Positions 47,801-52,606 of a DNA stretch of 64,000 nt are shown piece by piece. Position numbers and translations under genes: made by a program. Below the pieces are notes generated by a model that ran no database searches, was not told the DNA's origin, and saw only the letters and a list, made by a program, of their open reading frames with translations. Numbering within the stretch: position 1 is the first letter of the stretch; each line of letters starts with the position of its first letter. This DNA comes from Bacteroidota bacterium (GTDB lineage: Bacteria > Bacteroidota > Bacteroidia > UBA4408): positions 558,001 through 622,000 of the forward strand of contig JADKHO010000001.1 in NCBI GenBank assembly GCA_016721765.1, in the 5' to 3' direction.

Positions 47801-49824
47801 TAACTACTGAGAATGCAGATCAATTAGGTAACAGTTCATGGTACACTTCAACCATTGCACCGCGCACCGGAACACGTCACTTACGTATCGATAAAAACTC
47901 GGATAATGTAACACCTTTAGATGATTATTTCTTTACCGTTCCAGTACACGTTACTGCAGGGAAAGTTTACCGCATCACTTGGTGGGATAGAGCATCTTCA
48001 GCCAGCTTCACTGAAAGCTATGAGCTACGTATGGCAACATTACCTGACGCGTCTACCATGTCTGGTTCAACTCCCGATTTGTTTTCTACCAATAGCACCA
48101 CTTACGCACAAAAACAAGGAACAGATTATTTAGTTCCTGTTGGCGGAACCGGTGTTGTATATTTCGGATTCCATGCAATTAGCCTAGCGAATAGAGGCAG
48201 CATTTATATTGATGATATCACTATAAGCGAAGTACCGGTACCTCAAATTAATCCTGCATACTGTACAACCATACCAAGCATGTATGATCAGATTTTTGTT
48301 ACACCAATTCCGGGAGCGACTAATTACCGTTTCAAAATTGTTGGAACCGGTGCACAAACAGGATACAATTTTGAACACTACCGTAACAATGCGAACCCTG
48401 ATTACCGTTTGAAATGGGCTCCGGGTGTGATTTATGGATACGCTTATAATGTACAAGTTGCATCTTATGTTGCCGGTGTTTGGAGTCCTTATGGACCTGC
48501 ATGTTCTGTATCTTTAGGTGCATTCCCTGCTATCAAATTGCGTAACAATCCAGCAACTGTAGCTGGTCCTTGTGACTATGTTATTTCTGACTTAAATGAT
48601 AGATTGTTAACGGATTCACTTTCCGGTGCAAACGATTACATGTACAAAATTGTGGAAGATGTACCGGGTGGCGCTTATGATTATGACCATACTTGGCAAC
48701 GTCAAAGTGGTAACCTCGACTTCCGTTTAGTTTGGGCATACCAATCGTCTCCGCTAATTGATCGTGTTCGCTTTGGTTATAGTTATGACGTTCAAACGCG
48801 TGCACTTGTTGGTAAAACAGGAGCAACTTTCGGTAACCGTCCGGGTGAATGGGGTCCTTATGGAGTAACTTGTAAGTTAGATTTAACTACAACTTCTCCT
48901 ACAACATCCTTAACCAACTGTAACATTACTTTAAGCTCACTCAACGATCAAATTTTTACCACTCCGGTAACGGGTGCTACCAATTATGAGTATGAGTTTA
49001 CAGCTCCAGGTTATACTGCTATAGCATATCGTAGTAATGGAAACACAGACTTCCGTTTGATCTGGATTCCAACTACCCCAGCTGTTCCGGGTGGTGTGCG
49101 TTACGCAACAACTTATACTGTTCGAGTTAAGCCTTATGTGGGTGGAGTTTGGTTAAGTTACGGTGCACCATGTACAGTAACTACGCCCGCTGCTCCAACA
49201 ACATCCATCTCAACTGTTGGATTCTGCGGGTCTACACTATCACCGGGTCAATTTAGCAGTATCATAAATTGCACTGCAGTACCGGGAGCTAGCATGTATT
49301 CTTTCCGAATTACCAATGTAGGTGGAGTTGCTTATTCTAAAGTATTGTATAACTATAATGCAAACACCAGCTTTAGTTTATCACGTACTTTGGTTTGCTG
49401 CGGATTCCCGAACATGTTACCAAACGCAACCTATACTATCGAAGTAGCATACTACGCCGGTCAGTGGAGTGCTTATGGACCAACCTGTACATTCACCACA
49501 GGAGCGACTGTTCCACGTTACTCACCATTCTCTACCGAAGGTGTTGAAGCAACGGATGAAGCACTTAATTTAAGTGTGTATCCAAATCCTGCAACTGTAA
49601 ATGAGCAATATGCCCTTGAGTTACAAGGCATAACAGCTGCTAACGAAAAAGTTCAGGTAGCTATTTACAACATGATTGGCGATAGAGTTTACCGTGCAGA
49701 AGTAATTACCAAAGAGGAAGCAACTCTAACCATTAGACCTGAAATGCAATTAGCAGCAGGGGTTTATATGGCCGAAGCGCAACTTAATGGAAATGTTTAC
49801 AGAGTGAAATTTGTGGTGAAATAA
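32824..49824 (+). CDS. Main part of a giant modular T9SS type A surface protein (beta-helices, lectin-like, cleaved-adhesin-like)
   Basis: The 5666-codon frame is open from 32299 and is in the same frame as the gene at 29164. With full-length numbering from 29164, three beta-helix modules end near 1464, 2496 and 3409, each opening with a DYATLTAAL-like strand and the phrase TIDGRPGG and closing with DIGAD. A second NDIVA domain is at about 3566-3799. A domain with R-QYLY then EL-AAGF occurs three times (about 3960, 4659, 5823). Two L-type-lectin-like jellyrolls are at about 4269-4492 and 5099-5329 (ADGFSYSFGDDA, ADGFSYSYGPDV). A cleaved-adhesin-like domain lies at about 6216-6359, then four 100-residue tail repeats (PGATNYRFKIVG). 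A type A sorting domain (LSVYPNPATVNEQ) ends it. It should be an exported adhesin-like fibre. Met at 32824 is unlikely to be a real start. Confidence 0.85.
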   Translation: MSCTGAFAVNGITISGATNTHVFKNKIYDLLGTNAASTINGINVTGGTTVNVYNNIVGDLRATVANTANPLIGINIGGGTTMNVSHNTVRLANTGGVTLFGSSALSASTTPNLTLRNNVLVNTSTSVGATGFTVAYRRSTTTVSTHNAASNNNLYYAGTPGTNNLVAYDGTNSDQAVMALKTRVFPADALSGTENPTFTSTTGSSSSFLHINTATATGIESGALPISGITDDFDGDIRNVTTPDIGADEFAGTPAAALAAPTFSATTAANQYGFTLNWVDASVGEAGFVLYRSLNVGGPFTQIVGTVNSTTSVGTGTTYSFVQSGLLGSTTYYYQIVANNFTSSAPLATSGTTSGCTGIGGATKTVGGVAPDYATLTAALTALKTNGMNSSVVLELQTGYTSVGETFPITINNEIGCLSATNQLTIRPKGDVVSPLTITSANGTIATIDVNGANYVTIDGRPGGIGSNKYLIIENTSATVGTAGNAVLIRNESNNNTVTYCEIRSANPNAANTAAVVALGTIPGAVAIGTTPGGAQALVTAQVTLTVSTLTVTAVKFGTLAVGQTITGPSFPAGTTITALGTGTGGTGTYTFAPALAALAASQSVTASIMSLGTGNDNNTISFCDIHSITSGGTLSAGIYAGNASTAGLAANNDNNSILNNNIYDVYHATLNSAAVNVGVGNNAFIINNNSIYQTGPRNIAAGTQTIRGIWVAPVSTATVNGSGFTLIGNYIGGGAALNGGSATSITGTAAWTYNAMTISVGNGTATSIQNNTIGNLVITAGNTGVAAMSAINIAVGTVNVGTVTGNTIGAANTDASVSPSITFNNTATTGGGFIPIFAATPTTCFINNNTIAGIQIAGTATTAAVEFNGIAYNNGTITINNNTIGSTTTAKSIYCASTSTTAATTAPSRFTGILLSLTGATNGITVSGNTIANMYSNYSATVATTTTGMKGIFAVGTFTTTAPVTITNNIIRDLTTLAATTTTGTMTALGGITIGTAGAFGSWTVTGNQIYNLSLAGASTTNAVQATGIYVSAVPTGASIIAKNIVHSFDITATNPAATFTGIDAAGGAFTYANNMVRLGVNGTGANVTAPMAIRGFAKGSTVATNIYHNSIYIGGTGVGSNTTNTFALTKTGTAVDDIRNNIFVNNRSNAVSAGGKHYSIGLNSLTTLNLNYNVYNGSGIGYVFGLNVTTDASIYTSGWVSGDANSLFKDPHFIAPDANATGLDLHINPTLATAVEGNGIAIAAVTDDYDNQTRSAFGPTDIGADAGAFTQFAPCLTPADVPGTLTLTTISQNQINGSFLASSPIPANAYLVVRYDNGATETAPSDNTYYQTGAALGSGTVIQLSSSLSFISTGLFGGTSYDYYVYSVNLDCIGGPLYNATASMATQTSGTCVGLSGIVSVGPTAPASPAGFASLTDAITYLTANGLTASTQLELQAAYSGAVETFPIVIGAIPCAGPTKTLTIRPETGVASPLVISGSSTTIFDLSGAKYVTIDGRPGGAGTSKMLSIINTNTAAISTVRLQNEASNNLLTYCDVQGASITSTNPTTSGVIFIGTTNGAFGNDNNTISFCNIHSIDLVSFPTIGIGASNLTTPGSPANNDNTTITDCNIYDFFQSATNTTANVSGIKMDAGNNNSTITNNSIYETTGLTFGGAATFRGIWLNPNSAAANVTHSSGNTVTGNYIGGNAKIATGPMFFLTTATANFMGMDISVGNGAATNVNNNFVANIDFTSSNVATTGAGQFTGISVNYGNVASIDNNEIGYQDAISIKSTGTTSATIIAGIRIGGGILTNTINNNRIGLISGDMTALTAAHSVFGVLVNGGTSTLNVTNNEIGPLTSGTTSTTATAGQVVGISTTVANVTPSINGNTIHDLSNFAVNSGTGSTGNSVMGVNLSGTTITGAVSVSNNTIYNLANSASSTSTSFAPSIQAIFLNAATTAVITANANFIHSFATPNWVPSGVTTGTATFVGINTVTGSTTTLSNNMIRLGINASGSSVTTPISIRGIYRQATSGTHNIYHNSVYVGGTGVLNGQPALLSSAYYRAGTATAENVKNNIFVNERANTSGSMKHYAVYLGANTALSLDYNLYFNAPSATNFIGFNAGDVPNYIAGWVSGDINSRVPTSFNDIGFLNATGNAAAVNLHINAVTASDVESSGTLIATVTQDYDGETRSAFSPTDIGADAGNFIQHVCDNTTVAGTISGGASALCLSGTANLAVIGNTNLPGISYAWKSSLTSGSGYAPVVGGTVGTPATTYITPTLTQTTYYICEVTCSNGGGTTVATPEKAVIVNDPQVQLPVTDGTNCGPGTVTLTAAPSSAPASAGASLSWYAAASGGSPLGSFPYAAIATTGYNNDIVADGVGVTNTISTGTLPGVTQPTVGVDGGGYVLIAPDYQWYSGSTLPTCSLPAGGVIASSLTSGLNYQMQSYTGNNALTIASNTFSGSVYPTTGTLSLSTPASYATLKVLYESVLWNAATLTATVNFTDASTQVISGITFPNWFDAASKAYTPSISRAQNTAPGDPDACGSGPYLFEMNLALNAANYQKQVQSITFSYSAAVGTNAGTVDYVHILALGGNPPPYTNTFTTPPILTSTTYYIQATIGTCNSTTRTPINATITTGAALTVTANQSVCVDGIATIQVTSNTADYTTYDWSPITNLYTDAAATIAYTGTGNPTTVYLKTSTAGSNPITLNVTGFGCTNLATSTVTVDAYPVIFSADANPATICAGQTSTLTALSSTIGNLPVTMGTGTTTSAGGAFLPLYRTYEGARHQYLYSQAELAAAGFVAGDFTSLTIPLSVAASVNFDLFTIRMANTNSAALTTTFEVPSQFYRVYRNPSFTPSVGNNVFAFTTPFPWNGTSNILIDISFDNDSTGTCSGCWGSSVTQTYTTTAFASASETHQDNLLSAPRDIKSYATTTTGVAGSVVSTRPNFILTGPAQTLGAGTYNWQWNPGAVNSNITTVSPSSTTIYTVSATTPISGCTSSTTTSISVNPLPLAPTASAPSDQCGIAIPGVSVSSNSGLVGPQFTWYSALTNGTLLQTPPLGALQNYYTNDFTSATLSNSSVAGAAAISGGALYLQTTNPNTGGALTVNASGVNSTLYQTNFDLSLTSLAASMADGFSYSFGDDAIPLNNATTPTAEHGSGSKLRICFLTFNTASGSDGKGIYLGYGVSAATGFTAATPGMLGYSTNVAWIPTSATTITSAVNVSINAAGQLTLIVGGTTIFNNVQLPAGYLSADRSTWKHIFSSRSGGTAGGFAMDNLAIQANDYAAGYTTYQTAINATTNFYVSEKNPTTGCVSSPRVLAVANVSNGDVVAAVAQVASLNITELCVNSTFQLSTSQTGLNLNNYSYTWSANSANSGITGTVSGGTFSSPTTLNITPLAAGSYTYTLNYTDGVCNGSTSINVTVNSLPVISSATASVNPVCAGTSSTLTALSIIGGVFNANVGTQTTTLSTTGSPYRSGAGSGTQVKSQYIYTAAELTAAGLTAGPIDNIGFTTTTTTGTIINFQIDLASTNTSVLTTTFQTTPATTVFTQASFTPAVGLNIHTFNAGTFTWDGISNILVNVCQQNSVLGTSTTAAFTPASLSNCQTTGTTACATATTGTTSAAKPIIRFGRLQIDNTAALNWQWNPGALSGNVVSVSPGITTIYTVSATNPTTQCSNVATLTLNVDPLPSAPTSPGSSHCGDNLPTAVVTSTSGLPTPTFKWYDALTGGNLVQTSTSPTYLSSLASSTTFYVTEVGASGCESSPRTPVVITVTPADPIAITAVSASCIGNAISFVAAKTSGTTQNYTYTWSATPLVGSGISGTQTGANQSFTPTVAGNYIYSVLGVDGICSTLATKTVGVYSGITGSAVGTQPTSCLNPTGLITPTVSGAGTVVNNNFTSSTLPANMTSDGADFAITGGQMQFTPSVAGKKGGVLITNPTGLANNDFQIDFDMITTPGSTSPADGFSYSYGPDVVALPTGLGSSTVGTTVAPNTTNPENGSGVGLKLGFDAYGNGSNTAGIYLMYNCPIWNQIPSSTGVLFYTANTTWRATTTTGASTHITITINNLGQISLFLNGVQVVTNQQLPASYLTDNKATWKHAFCGRTGAEFQGHYIDNLLIQYNNFYEYSIDNGATWTTTTPIVPPAVGTYNVQSRYVTVPACVANLGSVTIAPPVFTTATSANSICAFSGMPTISFTPSYALATYQWQSSPASTTNWQDIPGATNATYVPGSGSLLVNTKFRCKIYCIGIEIAGSPTVPVTVNVNVPAVASTLAGTRCGTGTVNLSATPSAGASIKWYTTPTGGTATAGSSYTTPVLSGTPGVTPFYASASIGASGSSTTGMPAALGTATSGAGTTNFGLVFDALSSFTLSSVTVYPVSASSAAGTVTIDIINSSGTVLNTVTANVVGSPAATPLPTVINCNFSIAAGTNLKMRPAFTGITGLLFEAAASAPGGNYGFPYVVPGVVSINSGTLTAAPTNTARLDLYYYFYNWVIGGGSCESNRTTVNATVTLAPALTSVTATPPNLCGGVSTNLVATSGNSNYSYEWTPGNLIGSSVTVSPNSSTTYSVTATDNISGCVNSGTVSVFVDPSSAVTVTKTGPNPTYPGNVTTINASAGLITGTVGTFGSATTTSTAGITPFNSNWEGSRVQYLIRASELTALGFTAGNFNSMAFEVSATGTGTFAQSGFNIKIGHSNATAMTSVYETPTAGFTTVYGPVNEPAPTVGLKTYLFGTPFTWDGVSSVLIEICHDNDINASCASCFSSSSTVRYTNTAYNSTYGRYGDNVQACGVSSTSAATTFTNRPNITFTSGGAVTFTWAPFADLYTDAGLTSPYTGAPATATTVYATPSTTTAYTATSTTSFGACGFTSGNTTVNVITTPPACPATVTVSNSSCYTTASLSWTPVPLYADGYYIYVAKDNPMTDFVFYQTSVGLATTFSLGVLTPNTTYYYMVAPYNVNGESVCSIGQFTTGASQDAYPSVALLAPPTPAVTYVLNGENTTPPLMPCGVTTENADQLGNSSWYTSTIAPRTGTRHLRIDKNSDNVTPLDDYFFTVPVHVTAGKVYRITWWDRASSASFTESYELRMATLPDASTMSGSTPDLFSTNSTTYAQKQGTDYLVPVGGTGVVYFGFHAISLANRGSIYIDDITISEVPVPQINPAYCTTIPSMYDQIFVTPIPGATNYRFKIVGTGAQTGYNFEHYRNNANPDYRLKWAPGVIYGYAYNVQVASYVAGVWSPYGPACSVSLGAFPAIKLRNNPATVAGPCDYVISDLNDRLLTDSLSGANDYMYKIVEDVPGGAYDYDHTWQRQSGNLDFRLVWAYQSSPLIDRVRFGYSYDVQTRALVGKTGATFGNRPGEWGPYGVTCKLDLTTTSPTTSLTNCNITLSSLNDQIFTTPVTGATNYEYEFTAPGYTAIAYRSNGNTDFRLIWIPTTPAVPGGVRYATTYTVRVKPYVGGVWLSYGAPCTVTTPAAPTTSISTVGFCGSTLSPGQFSSIINCTAVPGASMYSFRITNVGGVAYSKVLYNYNANTSFSLSRTLVCCGFPNMLPNATYTIEVAYYAGQWSAYGPTCTFTTGATVPRYSPFSTEGVEATDEALNLSVYPNPATVNEQYALELQGITAANEKVQVAIYNMIGDRVYRAEVITKEEATLTIRPEMQLAAGVYMAEAQLNGNVYRVKFVVK

Positions 49825-49838
49825 GCACCATTAATAAT

Positions 49839-49886
49839 AAAAAAGGAAAAGCCCTTGCAAAATTTTGCAAGGGCTTTTCCTTTTTT
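49839..49886. terminator. Bidirectional intrinsic terminator, 24-bp perfect arms
   Basis: A flawless 48-bp palindrome is built from AAAAAAGGAAAAGCCC, TTGCAAAA and their complements. It begins with six As and ends with six Ts, and lies between the convergent giant gene and the hydrolase gene. Confidence 0.92.
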
Positions 49887-49899
49887 AAACCGTATTAAT

Positions 49900-50694
49900 T
49901 TAATTTAAAAACTCGATGCAGGCTTGATAAAACAATTCAGGCTGTTCCGCTTGAACCCAGTGACCCGCTCCCGAAATGGATTGCACCGCACTGTTAGGGA
50001 ATGAACGTATTATCAAAGACAACTCATCTTGCTGAATGTAATTTGATTTTTCACCCTTAATAAAAAGTGTTGGAATCGGCACAGGAGCTGCTGAGGCATC
50101 TTGTTCCTCGCCTACAATTTCAATATCCCTTTTAATCACCTCCAAATTAAAACGCCAGGCTAGTAAACTGTTTTGCACATCTTTCCAATACAAATTCTTA
50201 AGTAAAAATTGTAATTCACCTTGATTTTTAATTTTTTCAGAAAGCTTGCTCTCCGCCTCCTTTCTAGCGTGTATATTTGTTAAATCGAGTTCAAAAAGTG
50301 CCTCTAATATTTTTTGATGGTGCACCGGATAATACTTAGGTGAAATATCAACCACTATTAATTTTTCAATTCTTTCGGAATGATTGATAGCCAAATGCAT
50401 GGCTGCCTTCCCTCCCATTGAATGGCCAATAATATTAATTTGATGTAGTTTCTCTGCATCCATCAAATTTAATATATCATTACTCATAGCTGCATAATTC
50501 CATTCATTGGAGTGAAAGGATTGGCCATGGTTGCGCAAGTCGATTAAATATACCTCATAATTCTCAGCAAATCTTTTTCCAAGGGTTTGCCAATTGTCGC
50601 TGGAACCAAATAATCCATGTAAAATAAAAAGCGGTTTTCCTTGACCTAATTTTCTATAAAATAAGTTCACTAGTAATTTTTTTACGTTTAACAC
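49900..50694 (-). CDS. Alpha/beta hydrolase, YbfF-like esterase
   Basis: This 264-residue cytoplasmic hydrolase has an oxyanion segment HGLFGSSDNW at 26-35, a nucleophile elbow GHSMGG with Ser92, and a catalytic His in GAGHWV near 245. The phrase DLRNHGQS at 52-59 is characteristic of the YbfF/ABHD11 branch of small esterases. The physiological substrate is not evident. It is transcribed alone, with the strong terminator downstream and the SPOR-domain gene divergent upstream. Confidence 0.85.
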   Translation of the reverse strand: MLNVKKLLVNLFYRKLGQGKPLFILHGLFGSSDNWQTLGKRFAENYEVYLIDLRNHGQSFHSNEWNYAAMSNDILNLMDAEKLHQINIIGHSMGGKAAMHLAINHSERIEKLIVVDISPKYYPVHHQKILEALFELDLTNIHARKEAESKLSEKIKNQGELQFLLKNLYWKDVQNSLLAWRFNLEVIKRDIEIVGEEQDASAAPVPIPTLFIKGEKSNYIQQDELSLIIRSFPNSAVQSISGAGHWVQAEQPELFYQACIEFLN

Positions 50695-50756
50695 ATTGAA
50701 TTCTTATCAAAATAAGATTTCAAAAGCAGTCTTTCCATTTACAAGTCAAAAAACAA

Positions 50757-50764
50757 TACCTTTG
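50757..50764 (+). promoter_or_regulatory. -7 box TACCTTTG just before the SPOR gene
   Basis: It is an exact TAnnTTTG match ending eight bases before the ATG at 50773. Transcription would start within a few bases of the start codon, giving a leaderless or nearly leaderless mRNA. Confidence 0.55.
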
Positions 50765-50772
50765 AACCCACG

Positions 50773-51174
50773 ATGAAGTATTTTGCAATTTTACTATTTA
50801 TTCTACTGCAAATAAACAGCTTATTTGCTCAGCACGATAGTGTTGGCAAGGTGGAAATTAGCCAATCAAATGAAATAGACAAGTTGCTCTTAAAACACTT
50901 ACAGATAAATTCTGAAAACGAGAGCATTGACGGCTTTAGAATTCAAATTCATTTTGGGGGTGAGCGTGAGAAAGCAAAAACCATAAAAACAAAATTTTTG
51001 CAGCAATTCCCGGATGTTGCGGCGTATGAGGTGTATCAACAACCCAATTTTAAAGTACGTGTTGGGGATTTCAGAACCCGATTGGAAGCACAAAAATTTA
51101 TGACCGAAATTAATACGTACTTCCCAAGTGCGTTTATTGTAGCCGACGAAATTCACCTGCCTAAGCTCGAATAA
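50773..51174 (+). CDS. Secreted SPOR-domain protein
   Basis: This 133-residue protein has a signal peptide at 1-20 (FAILLFILLQINSLFAQ). The remainder is a SPOR domain: GFRIQIHFGGEREKAKT opens the first strand and helix, and FKVRVGDFRTRLEAQKFM is the typical second half. SPOR domains bind denuded peptidoglycan glycans, often at division sites. In Bacteroidota small SPOR proteins of this sort are common next to housekeeping genes. It is 99 bp upstream of hemA on the same strand. Confidence 0.8.
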   Translation: MKYFAILLFILLQINSLFAQHDSVGKVEISQSNEIDKLLLKHLQINSENESIDGFRIQIHFGGEREKAKTIKTKFLQQFPDVAAYEVYQQPNFKVRVGDFRTRLEAQKFMTEINTYFPSAFIVADEIHLPKLE

Positions 51175-51240
51175 TTCCCATTCAAACATGACATTGCTCA
51201 TGGGTGACAAATTCATGACAAATCAATGTATCCGGGGGCT

Positions 51241-51248
51241 TACATTTG
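51241..51248 (+). promoter_or_regulatory. -7 box TACATTTG upstream of hemA
   Basis: It is an exact TAnnTTTG match 25 bases before the hemA ATG. The -33 region (ATGACA, 51215-51220) is 20 bp upstream and only loosely fits. Confidence 0.5.
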
Positions 51249-51273
51249 CCGTAAATAGAGCAAAAGGAAACTT

Positions 51274-52233
51274 ATGAATGCTTTTAAAATTATCGCATTT
51301 ACCCACAAAACAGCCGATTTAAAAAATATTGGCGATTTGCATATTGATGATGTTTTGCAGCAGGAGCGATTATCGAATTTAAAACACAATTCCAATTTAC
51401 AAGAGCTATTATTTCTTTCTACCTGCAACCGCGTTGAGTTTTTATTCTCAACGTCAGAAGCCATTACCGAAGAATTTACCATCTCTTTTATTCAGGCTGC
51501 CTACCCTCATTTTTCCATCACAGAAGTTAGCCAACTAGCTGCTGGCTGCTTAAAATTTGAAGGAAAAGAAGCCATGCGACATTTGTTACAAGTTGCTTCG
51601 TCGATAGATTCGTTGGTTGTTGGAGAACGCGAAATAATTACTCAGGTGCGCAATGCGTATGATAAATCACTAGGTATGAACCTTACAGGTGATTTGTTGC
51701 GCTTGGTGATAAAACGTGCCATAGAAACAGCCAAACAAGTTTATACCGAAACTCAAATTGCACACAAACCTGTATCAATTGTATCCTTGGCATACCGAAA
51801 ATTAAAAGATTTAAATGTGAGGCTGGATGCTCGATTTGTAATTATTGGGGCCGGTCAAACCAATCAATTAATGGCAAAGTTTTTGAAAAAACATGGCTTT
51901 ACCAACTTTGTGGTTTTTAACAGAACCCTTGCTAATGGTGAGAAATTGGCAATGGATTTGAATGGAAAAGCGTATTCGCTGACTGAACTTACGCATTACA
52001 GCGGTGGTTTTGATGTGATTTTAACCTGTACTGCCAGTGCTGAACATATTATTGATTCAGCCATCTACACTACATTAGCAAGAGGTGAAAAAGGTAAAAA
52101 AATTATCATCGACCTATCTATTCCAACCGATATTGAACCATCCGTTATAAGTGATAACAAACCTTATTATATTGATATAACAGCGCTACAAGCAATGGCT
52201 TCCGAAAACCTAAAGAGCGACACAAGGAATTAG
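51274..52233 (+). CDS. hemA: Glutamyl-tRNA reductase, first 78 percent, ends at a frameshift
   Basis: This is the first enzyme of the C5 haem pathway, reducing glutamyl-tRNA to glutamate-1-semialdehyde with NADPH. The catalytic domain has the nucleophile Cys51 in STCNRVE, the segment VGEREIITQVRNAY is typical, and the NADPH Rossmann domain contains VIIGAGQTNQLMAK. The frame stops at 52231 after 319 residues, where the dimerisation domain should continue. The missing 88 residues are present in the -1 frame from about 52213. One extra A in the AAA run at 52212-52214 would restore a 407-residue protein, close to the usual length. Because the gene is normally essential for haem synthesis, a sequence error is likelier than true inactivation. 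Confidence 0.9.
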   Translation: MNAFKIIAFTHKTADLKNIGDLHIDDVLQQERLSNLKHNSNLQELLFLSTCNRVEFLFSTSEAITEEFTISFIQAAYPHFSITEVSQLAAGCLKFEGKEAMRHLLQVASSIDSLVVGEREIITQVRNAYDKSLGMNLTGDLLRLVIKRAIETAKQVYTETQIAHKPVSIVSLAYRKLKDLNVRLDARFVIIGAGQTNQLMAKFLKKHGFTNFVVFNRTLANGEKLAMDLNGKAYSLTELTHYSGGFDVILTCTASAEHIIDSAIYTTLARGEKGKKIIIDLSIPTDIEPSVISDNKPYYIDITALQAMASENLKSDTRN

Positions 52234-52280
52234 AAGCATGTAATGAAATTATAGAACAAAATATAGAAACTTTCAGAGGT

Positions 52281-52496
52281 GTGCTGAAAGAAAGAAAGGT
52301 GGAATTGGCAATGAGCTCGATTCCTCAACAAGTAAAAGACATTCACTCCGCTGCTATTAACACAGTATTTGCAAAAGAGCTAGAAAAATTAGACGCAGAA
52401 AGCAAACAAGTTTTGGAAAAAATCCTTTCTTATGTGGAGAAAAAATACATTAGTGTTCCCATGAAAATGGCGAAAGAAATTTTGATTGAAAATTAA
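52281..52496 (+). pseudogene. hemA: C-terminal dimerisation domain of glutamyl-tRNA reductase, out of frame with the main part
   Basis: This frame reads the helical GluTR dimerisation domain. It is in fact open from about 52213 (HKELEACNEIIEQNIETF) and ends MAKEILIEN at 52496. The Met at 52281 is not a natural start. It is listed separately because the sequence as given needs a -1 shift to join it to 51274-52233. Confidence 0.85.
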
Positions 52497-52606
52497 TCTC
52501 TTAGCTTCCGCGGGCAATTGAATCCAGTTAAAAAAATGCCTATTTCCATTCAACATAAATGTCCCCAAACTACCGTTGAAATTAAGCTGTTTGATGCAAT
52601 TTTCAG

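Noticed and set aside
30465..48826. Many antisense and off-frame ORFs of 60-115 codons across the giant gene, some rich in Cys or Val/Pro
   Set aside because: They are shadows of the repetitive Thr/Asn/Gly-rich coding sequence and have no independent motifs, signals or spacing.
52205..52235. Programmed -1 ribosomal frameshift in hemA
   Set aside because: No slippery XXXYYYZ heptamer and no evident downstream stem. Single-base loss in an A-run is simpler.
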